A stretch of DNA of 64,000 nucleotides, from positions 1-64,000 of the forward strand of contig JACOUT010000004.1 of assembly GCA_016177705.1 (NCBI GenBank). Reading direction: 5' to 3'. The translations under genes and the position numbers were made by a program. The notes under the pieces were generated by a model, which was not told the origin of the DNA, did no database searches, and saw only the letters and a program-made list of their open reading frames with translations. Source of the DNA: Deltaproteobacteria bacterium (GTDB lineage: Bacteria > Myxococcota > UBA727 > VGSZ01). Positions within the stretch are counted from its first letter, which is position 1; the number at the start of each line of letters is the position of its first letter. This document shows positions 38,613 through 50,119 of the stretch, in pieces.

Positions 38613-39692
38613 ATGCGGGTCGGCGTCATCTTTGGGGGCAGGAGCGTGGAGCACGTCGTCAGCGTGCGTTCCGCGCGCACGGTGGTCGACGGGCTGCGGC
38701 AGGCGGGCCACGAGGCGGTGCCGCTCGGCATCGCCGAGAACGGCGCCTGGGTCCCGCCCGACGTCGCAACGCGCACGCTGGCGGGCACCGACAAGGCGCT
38801 GCCGGTCGAGCCTGGCGACGCGCGCGCTTCGCTGCGCCACCTGCTCGACGCCAAGCTCGACGCCGCCTTCCCCATCGTGCACGGCACCTACGGCGAAGAC
38901 GGCTGCCTGCAGGGGTTGCTCGAGATGCTCGATGTCCCCTACGTCGGCTGCGGCGTGGCGGCGAGCGCGGTCGCGATGGACAAGCTGCTCTCCAAGCGCC
39001 TGTTCGAGAGGGCGGGGCTGCCGGTGGTGCCCTACGCCGTCGTGTCGCGCGCGGCCTTCGATGCCGACGTCGCCAAGGCGCTCGCGGCGTGCGACGCGCT
39101 CCCCGAGCCGCTGTTCGTCAAGCCGTCGGTTGGCGGCTCGTCGGTGGGCTGCAAGCTGGTCAAGCGGCGCGCGGATCTCGCCGAGGCGGTGCGCTTCGCC
39201 TTGCGCTTCGACGACACCGTGCTGGTCGAGCAGGGGGTGAAGGCGCGCGAGGTGGAGGTGGCGGTGCTCGGGCGCGCGGGCGCGCTACAGGCGAGCGCCA
39301 TCGGCGAGATCGTCCCCGGCGGTGAGTTCTACGACTACGAGGACAAATACCTGAAGGACGACGCCAAGCTGCTGGCGCCGGCGCCCTTGCCCGACGACGT
39401 CGCCACCGAGCTGAAGCGCTGCGCGGTGCTGGCCATGGACGCCATCGGCGGCGCCGGCATGGCGCGCGTCGACTTCTTCTACCTCGAGGCCGAGCGGCGC
39501 CTGGCGCTCAACGAGATCAACACGCTGCCCGGCTTCACCACCATCTCGATGTACCCGCGGCTGTGGGGGCTGTCGGGCGTGCCCTTGCCCGAGCTATGCG
39601 ATCGCCTGGTCAAGCTCGCCGTCGAGCGCGCCGAGGGCAAGCGCCGCCTCGACGCCGGGCTGCGCAGCTTCGTCGCTTCGCAGAAGGGCTGA
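38613..39692 (+). CDS. ddl: D-alanine--D-alanine ligase
   Basis: 359 residues. It makes the D-Ala-D-Ala dipeptide of peptidoglycan. ATP-grasp motifs are present: FPIVHGTYGEDGCLQG, MDKLLSKRLFERAGLPV, FVKPSVGGSSVGC, YDYEDKYL (with the Tyr of the D-Ala-type omega loop rather than the His of D-Ala-D-Lac ligases), and ALNEINTLPGFT. Residue 15 is Val (RSVEHVVSVRSA) where E. coli DdlB has Glu15, which helps hold the first D-alanine. AGGAG lies five bases before the ATG. The gene is divergent from tamB and is followed by the cupin and pdxA genes. Confidence 0.94.
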   Translation: MRVGVIFGGRSVEHVVSVRSARTVVDGLRQAGHEAVPLGIAENGAWVPPDVATRTLAGTDKALPVEPGDARASLRHLLDAKLDAAFPIVHGTYGEDGCLQGLLEMLDVPYVGCGVAASAVAMDKLLSKRLFERAGLPVVPYAVVSRAAFDADVAKALAACDALPEPLFVKPSVGGSSVGCKLVKRRADLAEAVRFALRFDDTVLVEQGVKAREVEVAVLGRAGALQASAIGEIVPGGEFYDYEDKYLKDDAKLLAPAPLPDDVATELKRCAVLAMDAIGGAGMARVDFFYLEAERRLALNEINTLPGFTTISMYPRLWGLSGVPLPELCDRLVKLAVERAEGKRRLDAGLRSFVASQKG

Positions 39693-39741
39693 GGCCGACG
39701 GCCTGAGCTGTTGTCGCGGCTGTATCGCGCTGCTATCGCAA

Positions 39742-39756
39742 GCCTCCTCCGGAGGC
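39742..39756 (+). promoter_or_regulatory. Hairpin overlapping the ribosome-binding site of the cupin gene
   Basis: GCCTCC (39742-39747) can pair with GGAGGC (39751-39756) across a three-base loop, and the right arm contains the GGAGG of the cupin gene, whose GTG is at 39760. The fold would hide the ribosome-binding site. Short stems like this arise readily in high-GC sequence, so any control function is speculative. Confidence 0.35.
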
Positions 39757-39759
39757 GCC

Positions 39760-40140
39760 GTGACGTCGACCCCGCTCGCTGACCTGCACCTGTCGCCCGC
39801 GCTCGTCGATCTCGACCTGCACCCCGGCCGCTTCACCGAGCTGCCCGGCCTGCGCGGCCTGCGCCTGGCGCGCCTCGGCCAGTACGCCGGCAAGACCCTC
39901 GAGGTGCTCGAGGCGGCCAAGGGCGTGGTGGTGCCGGCGCTCGCCCACCCCTCGACCGAGACCGGCCGCGTGCTGTCGGGCTCGCTGCGCTTCATGCAAG
40001 ACGGCGTGGTGCGCGACCTCAAGGCCGGCGACACCTGGCGGGTCGAGGCCGGGCGGTCGCAGGGGCCCCACGTGGTGCTCGAGGACGGCACGCGCGTGGC
40101 CGTCTTGCGCGACGGCAAGTCCGCGCTCGACGTCGTGTGA
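39760..40140 (+). CDS. Small cupin-domain protein
   Basis: 126 residues from GTG. It is a single cupin barrel: the first conserved motif is degenerate (PALAHPSTETGRVLSGSLRF, one His), followed by the turn DLKAGDTWRVEAGRSQGPHVVLEDGT with a His in the second motif. Cupins bind metals or small ligands and range from regulators to isomerases, so no reaction can be assigned. GGAGG lies four bases before the start. The stop overlaps the pdxA start by four bases (GTGA), so the two are translated together. Confidence 0.78.
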   Translation: MTSTPLADLHLSPALVDLDLHPGRFTELPGLRGLRLARLGQYAGKTLEVLEAAKGVVVPALAHPSTETGRVLSGSLRFMQDGVVRDLKAGDTWRVEAGRSQGPHVVLEDGTRVAVLRDGKSALDVV

Positions 40141-41159
40141 AGCGAGCACGGTCGAGAAAGGCACTGCGACTCGGCCTCACGCCCGGCTGCCCCGCGGGCA
40201 TCGGCCCCGAGGTGCTGGCGCGCGCGCTCGTCGAGGCCGAGCTGCCGAAGGACGCGCGCCTGCGCTTCTTCTCGTCGGCCGCGGTGTTGGCGCTCGGCGC
40301 CAAGCGGGCGGGCGTCCCCTGGGTCTTCGAGGAGCCCCTCCTCGTGCTCGGGCGCGGCCGACGGCGCGTGCGCGTCGAGGTGGCTGCGCCCGATCCGGGA
40401 GAGCCGGGCTCGAGGACGCGCCCCGGCAGGCCCGACGACGCGGCGCTGCAGTGCCAGCGCGATGCGTTGGTGCGCGCCTGCGTGGCGGCGGCCGCGGGCA
40501 ACCTCGAAGCGCTCGTTACCGGCCCGGTGCGCAAGCGCGCCCTCGTCGTCGACGGTGAGGTGTTTCCCGGCCAGACCGAGGTCTTTCACGCGGTGGTGGC
40601 GCCCGAATTCCCACCGCCATTGATGGTGTTCGTCGGCGGGCCCTTCGTGCTCGGCCTGGCCACCGTGCACCTGCCGCTCGCCGACGTGAGCGCGGCGCTC
40701 ACGCCGACGTTGCTCGATCGCGCGCTCGATCACCTGCACGCGGCCGCGCGCAAGGTGACGCGCAAGCGCGCGCCGCGCCTGGTGGTGCTCGGCGTCAACC
40801 CGCACGCGGGCGAGGGCGGGCTGTTTGGGCGAGAGGAGCAGGAGGTGGTCGCGCCGGCGATCGCGCGCGCCCGCGCGCGCGGCTGCAAGGTGGAGGGCCC
40901 GGTGCCTGCCGACGGCTTCTACGCCGACCACGCGCGCGGGCGGCCACCGCCCGACGCCGTGCTCGCCATGCACCACGACCAGGCGCTCGCCCCCTACAAG
41001 CTGTTGTGCGCGGGCGAGGGGGTCAACGTCACCTGGGGCCTGCCGGTGGTGCGCACGAGCCCCGATCACGGCACCGCGGACGCGCTCGCGGGCAAGGGGA
41101 AAGCCTCCTGCTTGTCAATGCGGCAGGCGCTCGAGACCGCGGTGCGCCTGGCAACCTAA
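40137..41159 (+). CDS. pdxA: 4-hydroxythreonine-4-phosphate dehydrogenase family protein
   Basis: 340 residues from GTG. PdxA oxidises 4-phosphohydroxythreonine in the DXP-dependent pyridoxal phosphate pathway. The family pattern is clear: GCPAGIGPEV, LVTGPVRK, the metal-ligand region TVHLPLADV, NPHAGEGGLFG, MHHDQALAPYK and RTSPDHGTADALAGKG (His ligands). PdxA2-like paralogues act in other pathways, so the exact substrate is a family-level inference. It is coupled to the cupin gene. The following 129 bases hold a possible terminator and the gyrB leader. Confidence 0.88.
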   Translation: MKRARSRKALRLGLTPGCPAGIGPEVLARALVEAELPKDARLRFFSSAAVLALGAKRAGVPWVFEEPLLVLGRGRRRVRVEVAAPDPGEPGSRTRPGRPDDAALQCQRDALVRACVAAAAGNLEALVTGPVRKRALVVDGEVFPGQTEVFHAVVAPEFPPPLMVFVGGPFVLGLATVHLPLADVSAALTPTLLDRALDHLHAAARKVTRKRAPRLVVLGVNPHAGEGGLFGREEQEVVAPAIARARARGCKVEGPVPADGFYADHARGRPPPDAVLAMHHDQALAPYKLLCAGEGVNVTWGLPVVRTSPDHGTADALAGKGKASCLSMRQALETAVRLAT

Positions 41160-41191
41160 CCGCCCGGATCTCCAAGGGAAAACGGCCAAGC

Positions 41192-41229
41192 GCGCTCCGC
41201 GAATTCGCTCGGAATGCAGGAGCGCTTTT
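41192..41229 (+). terminator. Possible terminator or attenuator before gyrB
   Basis: GCGCTCC (41192-41198) and GGAGCGC (41219-41225) form a seven-base stem with a 20-base loop, followed directly by TTTT. This could end the ddl-cupin-pdxA transcript or attenuate read-through into gyrB. The long loop makes it weaker than the terminator at 30675. Confidence 0.4.
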
Positions 41230-41261
41230 GCTACACCTTCGAGGAGAGATCGAGCGCATGA

Positions 41262-43781
<2,520 letters not shown>

Positions 43782-43798
43782 CCACGGAGCGCGGTGAC

Positions 43799-44656
43799 GT
43801 GCCCGACGCGACGCTGCCCGAAGCCCTGTTTCCGTGGACCGCGTTCACCGCGGTCATGCTGGTGTTGCTCGGGCCCACCGCTGGCGTCCCCATCGTCGCG
43901 CGCGTGATGCGTCCACGCGATCCATGGGCCGCCGATATGCTCGATCGCGCCTCGGCCCTGGCGGCGCTGGTGCTCGCGCTGCTCGCCACCGTCGCGGCGC
44001 TGGTCGCGGCCAGCTCGCCGGCCGCGCTCGCGCGCGCGCTCGTCGACGTCGAGGGCGTCGGCTCGGCCGGCTCGGTCACCGCCAAGCTGCTCGCGTCGCA
44101 GCTCTTGTTGCTCGGGGCATTCTTGGTGTTCGCGGCGAAGAACCGCGCCGTCGGCCATTTCGTGGGGCTGTCGCTCGCCGCCAACAGCGCCGCGCTCGCG
44201 GTGGCGCCCGGCTTCCTGATCGCGCGCGCCTGGCCGTCCTTGTTGACCGACACCGCCGGCGCGGCCGCGCTCATGCTGGTGAGCGCACTGTTGGTCGGCG
44301 GCGCCGCCAAGCTCGCGCTCACCCACGCGCTACCGAGCGTCGTCGAGCGGGACGCTCGATTCCCCGAGCGCGCCACGCGCACGATGATTGCGCTCCTGGT
44401 GGCGGAGCTGGTGTTCACGGTCGCGTTTTCGCAGGTGCCGCGCTTCGATCGCTCGCCGCACACCTTGGCGCTCTATCGCCTCTATGGTGGTGCCGGCGCG
44501 CCCATCTTCTGGCCCTTCGTCGTCGCCATCGGGCTCGTCCTGCCGGGCGTGTCGCTGTGGTTCCGCGCCAAGACCAGGAGGGCCGCGTTCGGCATCGCCG
44601 CGGCGGCGACGGTCGGTGCGTGCGCCATGCGGTGGCTGTTGTTCACCGTGCACTGA
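43799..44656 (+). CDS. Eight-helix membrane protein, possibly NrfD/PsrC-like
   Basis: 285 residues from GTG, with about eight hydrophobic helices. The segment FWPFVVAIGLVLPG followed by a final helix with an internal Arg (ACAMRWLLFT) resembles the quinone-interacting NrfD/PsrC membrane subunits of molybdo- or iron-sulphur enzymes. No matching catalytic or iron-sulphur subunit is nearby, so that assignment is weak. The gene starts 17 bases after gyrB and may be read from its transcript. The following 185 bases (44657-44841) contain no gene that I can see, only a GC-rich palindrome near 44780-44795. Confidence 0.55.
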   Translation: MPDATLPEALFPWTAFTAVMLVLLGPTAGVPIVARVMRPRDPWAADMLDRASALAALVLALLATVAALVAASSPAALARALVDVEGVGSAGSVTAKLLASQLLLLGAFLVFAAKNRAVGHFVGLSLAANSAALAVAPGFLIARAWPSLLTDTAGAAALMLVSALLVGGAAKLALTHALPSVVERDARFPERATRTMIALLVAELVFTVAFSQVPRFDRSPHTLALYRLYGGAGAPIFWPFVVAIGLVLPGVSLWFRAKTRRAAFGIAAAATVGACAMRWLLFTVH

Positions 44657-44841
44657 CGCTCTACGTCGGAGCACATCCTGCCCCAGCCTGCGGTGCGCGG
44701 TCGCACTGGTGTCGACGTAGACAGGGCGGGCCCCCGCAAACAGCCTGCGAGCCATTCCGCACACGAACCAACGATCGCGGCGCGCCGCGGCGCGCGTGGG
44801 CCGCCGCTGCGGATGGCGCGGCTCGTGCTCCGTCCGGGCCC

Positions 44842-46299
44842 ATGCGCACCCGGCTCCCCCTCCTCGTGTCGCTGGCGCTGCTGCCGTCGTCCTGCCTGTG
44901 CCTCGACCTCTTCGACCTCATCGCGAACCCGCCGGAGCTGCCAGACCCGGACCCGCCGCCTGGAGAGATCCCCGCGAACGCGATCGTGGTGACCGAGGAC
45001 GACCTCGAGTGGATCGGCCTGTGCGGCCCGGTGAGCAGCCAAGCGACCGACGAGCAGCTCGACGCCGCCTCGGCGACCTTCGCGTCCCTCGAGGACGGCA
45101 CCACCGAGCTGGCTCTCAGCGAGGACCGCTGCCTGCGCGTCACTCGCACCATGGCGGGCGGACAGCTGCAGAGCGCGCGCTTCTATCGCTTCACCGGCGA
45201 GGTCAGCACCACGGTCGTCGACTTCGAGCTGGTGTTTTTCGCCTTCACCCACGACGAGGCGCTTTGGCAGCGTGGTGCGGACGGTGTGCTCATCGCCAAC
45301 CTTCACGACAACACGGAGGTCCCGTTCTTCAGCCAAGAGACCGCGGTGCCCTTCGAGGTCGAGGTTCGGGAAGACCACTCGAACCGCACCCGGCAGACCA
45401 CCCGCTTCGCCGCAAACGGCGACGTGGAGTGGCGCCTCACCGTCACCAGCGCCGAGGCCGGCAGCGTGCAGGTCGTCGAGCGCCTCGTCGACGGTGTGCT
45501 CGTGAGCGAGACGACCAAGGTGGATGACGAGCAGCGCTCGCAGGGCACCTGCGGCACCGTCCAGGCCACGCCGCCCGCATGCGCGCCGGACGTGGCGGCG
45601 GCCCTCGACGAGGCGCTCCAGCGCGCCATGAAGCGCGGCGCCGAGTGTATGAAGAAGCTCGACGGTCGCGACGACACCTGGCTGCGCTACCTCATGCTGA
45701 TGGAGCGCTGGTCGCGCGGCCACACCTGGGGTTGCTTCTCCGCGGACTGCGCGCAGGCGCGCTGGTGCGACACCTGCCAGAACAACGGCGAGCCGCTGCA
45801 CATCGATATCGGCTTCGAGCAGTGGGCGGAGCTGGCGTCGAATAACCCCAGCGCCGCCGAGGGCGTGTTGTTCCACGAGATGATGCACGGCCTGCTCGGC
45901 TACCACCCCGACGCCATCGTCAACAGCAACATCTACGACGAGGGGGACCGAACGGCGCAGCTCATGCGCCGCTACACCGATCGGGTGAACGCGTGCGAGG
46001 CGTGGTGCTTCGCCCCGCCGGGGGCGAGCGTCACCCAATGCACGTGCGCGGCGTGTCTGGAGTCCAAGGTGTGCGACGAGCGCTGCGCCGGCCTCGCCGG
46101 TTGCATCGAGCGCGACGCGAGCGGCAACGCGATCATGTCGGAGGCGGTGGCCGCAGCGTGCGTGGTCAACGATGCGGACTCCGGCGAGGAGGTCGGCACC
46201 TTCCACGCCACGATGGCGGCGTGCATCGCGTCCGATTGCGCCGGCGCAGGGGGTCGCTGTGACTCCAAGTCCCTCAGCTGTGATCCCGACTGCGAGTGA
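44842..46299 (+). CDS. Lipoprotein with HExxH metallopeptidase-like motif
   Basis: 485 residues. The lipobox LLPSSC gives a lipidated Cys near residue 18. The C-terminal half has HEMMHGLLGYH (about residues 350-360), a zincin HExxH-type site with a third His at the metzincin spacing, so a zinc protease is plausible. Many Cys residues follow (CTCAACLESKVCDERC and a final Cys-rich tail), which suggests a disulfide-bonded extracellular fold. The N-terminal 250 residues match nothing I recognise. It is not closely similar to the two giant metalloproteases. Its 3' end overlaps the next reading frame by about 20 bases. Confidence 0.7.
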   Translation: MRTRLPLLVSLALLPSSCLCLDLFDLIANPPELPDPDPPPGEIPANAIVVTEDDLEWIGLCGPVSSQATDEQLDAASATFASLEDGTTELALSEDRCLRVTRTMAGGQLQSARFYRFTGEVSTTVVDFELVFFAFTHDEALWQRGADGVLIANLHDNTEVPFFSQETAVPFEVEVREDHSNRTRQTTRFAANGDVEWRLTVTSAEAGSVQVVERLVDGVLVSETTKVDDEQRSQGTCGTVQATPPACAPDVAAALDEALQRAMKRGAECMKKLDGRDDTWLRYLMLMERWSRGHTWGCFSADCAQARWCDTCQNNGEPLHIDIGFEQWAELASNNPSAAEGVLFHEMMHGLLGYHPDAIVNSNIYDEGDRTAQLMRRYTDRVNACEAWCFAPPGASVTQCTCAACLESKVCDERCAGLAGCIERDASGNAIMSEAVAAACVVNDADSGEEVGTFHATMAACIASDCAGAGGRCDSKSLSCDPDCE

Positions 46300-47824
46300 G
46301 CGGGCCGCGCGCTCGCTGGTCGCGCTCGCGCTGCTCACCCTGGTCGCCGTCTTGTTCCTCGTCGTCGAGGCAGACGCGGTCGAGCGCTTCGCGCGCTACC
46401 ACCTGCCCAAGGAGCTCGCGCTCCTCTCGGGCGCGACCGTGCTTGCGGCGCTCGCGCTCGCGCGCGGGCCCCGCGCGCTCGACATCGTTGACGGCGCCGC
46501 GCTGGCGACGGTCGGCGCGGGGCTGCTCGCGTGCGTCGGCGCGGTCGACGCCGATGTCGCGGCCCGCGGCGCGCTGCTGTCCGGCGGCGGGGCCGCCGTC
46601 TTCTTCGCGCTGCGATCGCTTGGCACCGAGCGCCGGTCGCTGGCCGACGGCATCGCGCTGATCGTCGTCGTGAGCGCCCTGGTGGTGCTCGGTGAAGCGG
46701 TTGGCCTGGTCTCGCCGATCGGCGCTCGCGGCACCGCACCCGGCGGCTTCCTCGGCCAGCGAAACAACGCGGCGCACGTCTTCGCAATCACGGCGCCGCT
46801 GTTGTTCGATCGCGCCGTTCGCGCCGAGGGCGCGCGCCGGGCGCTCGGCGCCCTCGGGCTGTCCATCCTCGTCGCCGCCGTGCTGGTGACGCGCTCGCGC
46901 GCGGCGTGGATCGCGCTCGGTACCGGGACCACCTGCGCGTTGCTCCTCGCCGCCGCTGCCGCCGTCCGCGCCCCCGCGTCGCGCCGCGGTCTGGTCCTGG
47001 CGCTGGCTGCCGTCGCGCTCGGGGCGCTCGTGCTGCTCGCACCTGCGGCGCTGCGGTGGACGTCCCCCCGCCCGTACCGCGAGACGGCACAGCACCTCGT
47101 CGACACCGCGACCGGCAGCGGGCGTGGGCGGCTCGTGCAGGCGCGCACGACGCTGGCATTGGTGCGCGAGGCGCCGCTCCTTGGCATCGGTCCGGGCCAC
47201 TGGGCGGTGCACTACCCGCGCGTCGCCGCACCCGGGGATCCCACGGTGGCGTGGGCCTCGTTCCAGCCGACGGGGCGCCTGCTCACCAACGACGCCCTCG
47301 CGCTCGTCGCTGAGCGAGGCGTCGTGGGCGTGCTGCCGCTGCTCGCGTTGGCGATGCTGCTCCTCTGGCGACGCGCGCGCGACGAGGCGTGGGTGCTGCC
47401 CTGCGCCGCCACGCTCGGTGTGCTCGTGCTCCTCGACAGCGTGCTGCAGACGGCGACGGGTCTGTGCGTCACGGCGTTGCTCGCCGCGGCTGCGGTCCCC
47501 CGACCGGAGCATGGACGCACCGGCCGGCTCGCGCCGGTCGCGGCGGCGCTGCTCTTGGTCGGCTCCCTCGGCGGGGCGTGGCGCGCAGCCGACCGCATGC
47601 AAGCGCAGCGCGCGATGGCACAGGCACGCTCGCTCTCGGCGCTCGCTGACGTGGCGCGGGCGCACCCCGCTGCCCTCGCGCCGCGCTTCACCCTCGCCGA
47701 GCAGGCGCTGTTCGAGCGCGACTGTGCCCGGGGAGCGCCGTGGCTGTCGGAGCTGCGCGCGCGCCGCCCATTCACCCCGCGGATCGTCGAAGCGGCCGCG
47801 AGCTGCGCTATCGACGAGGAATGA
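46280..47824 (+). CDS. O-antigen ligase family membrane protein
   Basis: About 514 residues if GTG 46280 is used; no start is well supported, and a later one is possible. There are at least ten hydrophobic helices. The Wzy/WaaL-type region is seen in FLGQRNNAAHVFAITAPLLFDR, LVTRSRAAWIAL, and the periplasmic-loop motif PLLGIGPGHWAVHYP with conserved His and Arg residues. It would polymerise or ligate a surface polysaccharide, or glycosylate proteins. No other polysaccharide gene is near, so the substrate is open. Upstream overlap with the lipoprotein gene suggests coupled expression. Confidence 0.75.
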   Translation: MIPTASERAARSLVALALLTLVAVLFLVVEADAVERFARYHLPKELALLSGATVLAALALARGPRALDIVDGAALATVGAGLLACVGAVDADVAARGALLSGGGAAVFFALRSLGTERRSLADGIALIVVVSALVVLGEAVGLVSPIGARGTAPGGFLGQRNNAAHVFAITAPLLFDRAVRAEGARRALGALGLSILVAAVLVTRSRAAWIALGTGTTCALLLAAAAAVRAPASRRGLVLALAAVALGALVLLAPAALRWTSPRPYRETAQHLVDTATGSGRGRLVQARTTLALVREAPLLGIGPGHWAVHYPRVAAPGDPTVAWASFQPTGRLLTNDALALVAERGVVGVLPLLALAMLLLWRRARDEAWVLPCAATLGVLVLLDSVLQTATGLCVTALLAAAAVPRPEHGRTGRLAPVAAALLLVGSLGGAWRAADRMQAQRAMAQARSLSALADVARAHPAALAPRFTLAEQALFERDCARGAPWLSELRARRPFTPRIVEAAASCAIDEE

Positions 47825-47854
47825 CCGTGCACCGACGGCGGGCGCCCAGCGCCG

Positions 47855-49066
47855 TCACTGACAGTCGAGCGGACCAAACGGCAAGGTCTGGTCGACGGCC
47901 AGGCCGATCTCGAGCGGGCCGCTCGTGTGCTGCAGCCAGTGGTGCACCTCCTCGGTGGCGCCGCCGATCCACGAGTTGCTGCCCGGCCCGGTCTCCCAGC
48001 CGGCCGACGCCACCACGGCGCGCCCGTTGGCCGGGTTCTTGACGATCATGCGCGTGCCTGGTGCCGGGCGGTCACGCCAGTACATGCAGAGGTACCAGGC
48101 CTCGTCGACGACCGGCAGCGGCACGGTGGTGGCGGCCTGGCCGTACTGGCTGCCGCCCTCGCCGGCCGGCGCCCACGGCTGGTCCCGCGTCATGCCGTAG
48201 CCGGTCTGCGCCTGCGAGAGCTCGTAGTGCGCCTCGATGCCGTCGGTGAAGGAGTTGGGCCAGGAGCTACCAAAGCCGTCGTCGACCGTGACCAGGTGCG
48301 CCTCCTTCACGACGTTGCCGGTCACCGGCAACGTCAGAACGGGCACGGCGCCCGAGTCATCGCAGCCCGCCAGGCCCGCGGGGCACGTGGACCAGAACAT
48401 GCGCAGCGTCGAGTCCTGCAGGGCGCAGTTGCCGCCCTCGATGGCGGTGAAGGTGACGTCGAGCGTGAACGGCCCGGCCTGCGGCGCGCCTCCGCTCACG
48501 TAGGTGTCGATCACCAGGAACACGCCGCCCGGGTCGACCACGGCCGAAAGATCGGTGTTGGCGCGCGACACGCACGCGTCCGGGGCCGCGCTCGACAGCA
48601 GGTGCAGGTCGACGTCGACCCCGCCACCCGCGTCGTCACCGACGCGGGCGCTCAACAGGCCGCGCTCGGGCACCAGCACGCGGTAGACGAAGGCGTCGCC
48701 GCCCTCGTTGGCGGTGGAGCAGCCGTAGGCGTCGAAGGCCGGGCCGGGTGCACCCGTCGTGTCCCGAGCGTCGTGGAAGGGGAACGTGTCGATGACGATC
48801 GGGTCGTCGAAGGTGCCGACGCCCGACGCGGGTTCGCCTTCTCCCTCACCCTCGCCTTCACCCTCGCCTTCACCCTCGCCTTCTCCCTCGCCTTCGGCGG
48901 GCTCGCCTTCGCCTTCGCCCTCGGCGGGCTCACCCTCGCCCTCGGCGGGCTCGCCCTCACCCTCGGCCGCTTCCCCTTCGCCCTCGCGCACCTCGAAGCG
49001 CACGCCGCCAGTCGGGCACCCGAGAGCGGCGGTGAGCAGCGGCAGGTAGATCCAGACGGCGCGCAT
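47855..49066 (-). CDS. Secreted lipoprotein with GE linker and PPC-like domain
   Basis: 403 residues. The lipobox LTAALGC (Cys about 17) is followed by a (Gly-Glu)n linker of about 50 residues. The next part (about 85-210) resembles pre-peptidase C-terminal-like sandwich domains (GGDAFVYRVLVPERGLLSARV, VDVDLHLLSSA). The C-terminal part has well-kept Trp and Gly motifs (WYLCMYWRDRPAPG, AVVASAGWETGPGSNSW, WLQHTSGPLEIG) and no name I can give. It sits last in a minus-strand series of three secreted proteins (50654 down to 47855), each separated by about 100 bases. Confidence 0.72.
   Translation of the reverse strand: MRAVWIYLPLLTAALGCPTGGVRFEVREGEGEAAEGEGEPAEGEGEPAEGEGEGEPAEGEGEGEGEGEGEGEGEGEGEPASGVGTFDDPIVIDTFPFHDARDTTGAPGPAFDAYGCSTANEGGDAFVYRVLVPERGLLSARVGDDAGGGVDVDLHLLSSAAPDACVSRANTDLSAVVDPGGVFLVIDTYVSGGAPQAGPFTLDVTFTAIEGGNCALQDSTLRMFWSTCPAGLAGCDDSGAVPVLTLPVTGNVVKEAHLVTVDDGFGSSWPNSFTDGIEAHYELSQAQTGYGMTRDQPWAPAGEGGSQYGQAATTVPLPVVDEAWYLCMYWRDRPAPGTRMIVKNPANGRAVVASAGWETGPGSNSWIGGATEEVHHWLQHTSGPLEIGLAVDQTLPFGPLDCQ
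48833..48984 (-). repeat. (Gly-Glu)n linker-encoding repeat
   Basis: About 50 codons of alternating Glu and Gly with Pro-Ala interruptions, on the minus strand, in the lipoprotein at 47855-49066. The synonymous codons are mixed, as in the other GE linkers of the window. Confidence 0.88.
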
Positions 49067-49189
49067 GCCCCATGCTCACCGAGCAAGTCCGCACCGCCAT
49101 CGGTCGTTCAGCCGGTAGAGACGTCGGCGCAAACGCAAGCGACCCCGATCGCTCGGGGCCGCCTTCACTCGATGTCCGCGGGCCGCGCG

Positions 49190-50119
49190 CTACCGCACCA
49201 GCTCACCGACCTCGGTGCCGCTGCAGGTCAGCGGGGCCGCGCTCGTACACGCGCCGGAGCAGGTTTGGAAGTTGAGGCTGCCACCGCTGGCGCTGCACGC
49301 GACCGTGCGACAGCTCGGGCTGAGCGAGAGGCCGCCACCGCATGCCGTCGGCATGGCGTACACATCCTGGCCGAGCACATCGGTCCTGGTGATGGCCCCG
49401 TCGGCGATGTCGGCGCTGGTGATCGACGAATCCACGATGTCGACGGAGCCAACCGAGTTTGCCGCGATCGCCGACGCCGTCACCGCGTCGGCGGCGAGCT
49501 TGGCCGAGGTGACGGCGCCCGACGCGATCATGACGCCGGTCACCGCGCCGATGCCGATGCCGATGGTGTTGCCGGCCACCGACAGGCCGCCACCCACCGC
49601 CGCCGTCAGCTCGCCGTCGGCCAAGCCGGCCGGCACGCCAGTGACCGACGAGAACGGCACCGAGACGCTCTGCAGCGCGGTCGCCAACTCTGCGTCGGTG
49701 GCGACGTCGTCGGCGCTCAGGCCCTCGAGCGTGCTGCATTGCTCGGCGCGCAGCGCGTAGGGCACCGAGCGGATCGGCATGCGCGGCGCCAGGGTCTCGC
49801 CGTTCATGGTCACCTGCAGGTAGAGCGCCGGGTGATCAAGCACGGCGTCGTCGAGCGGGTTGCCGGCCGCGGCGCCGAGCTCGTGCACCAGCTCGCCGTC
49901 GACCACGACGGCGCTCGTCACCGACTCCTCGTGCACGGCGGCGCCGCCGGTGGCGGCGTCGAAGAGCGCGAGCGAGAGGCTGACGGTGCCGTCGTAAGGA
50001 CCGGCGTCGTTCTCGACACGCGCGCTCCACAGCATGGTCTCTGGGGTGGCGGTGGCGGCGGTGGCGGACAGCAGGGTGGCGAGCAGGACGACCTGAGCGG
50101 TGCGGGTAGTGACGAACAT
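49190..50119 (-). CDS. Secreted protein with tail-fibre-like beta repeats
   Basis: 309 residues. It has a signal peptide (VVLLATLLSATAATA) and a mixed N-terminal domain, then a long run of short repeats of the form ...ADGAIT, SAKLAADAVTASAIAANSVGSVDIVDSSITSADI..., as seen in trimeric tail-fibre-like and adhesin-like proteins. The C-terminus is Cys-rich (CRTVACSASGGS, CSGACTSA). GGAG lies six bases before the ATG. The likely role is structural or adhesive at the surface; no catalytic residues stand out. The gap to the next minus-strand gene (49067-49189) holds nothing recognisable. Confidence 0.68.
   Translation of the reverse strand: MFVTTRTAQVVLLATLLSATAATATPETMLWSARVENDAGPYDGTVSLSLALFDAATGGAAVHEESVTSAVVVDGELVHELGAAAGNPLDDAVLDHPALYLQVTMNGETLAPRMPIRSVPYALRAEQCSTLEGLSADDVATDAELATALQSVSVPFSSVTGVPAGLADGELTAAVGGGLSVAGNTIGIGIGAVTGVMIASGAVTSAKLAADAVTASAIAANSVGSVDIVDSSITSADIADGAITRTDVLGQDVYAMPTACGGGLSLSPSCRTVACSASGGSLNFQTCSGACTSAAPLTCSGTEVGELVR

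Noticed and set aside
44657..44841. Intergenic region with a 16-base GC palindrome (44780-44795) considered as a binding site or small RNA
   Set aside because: In 70% GC sequence a GCGCGCC/GGCGCGC palindrome is not surprising, and there is no terminator or conserved core.
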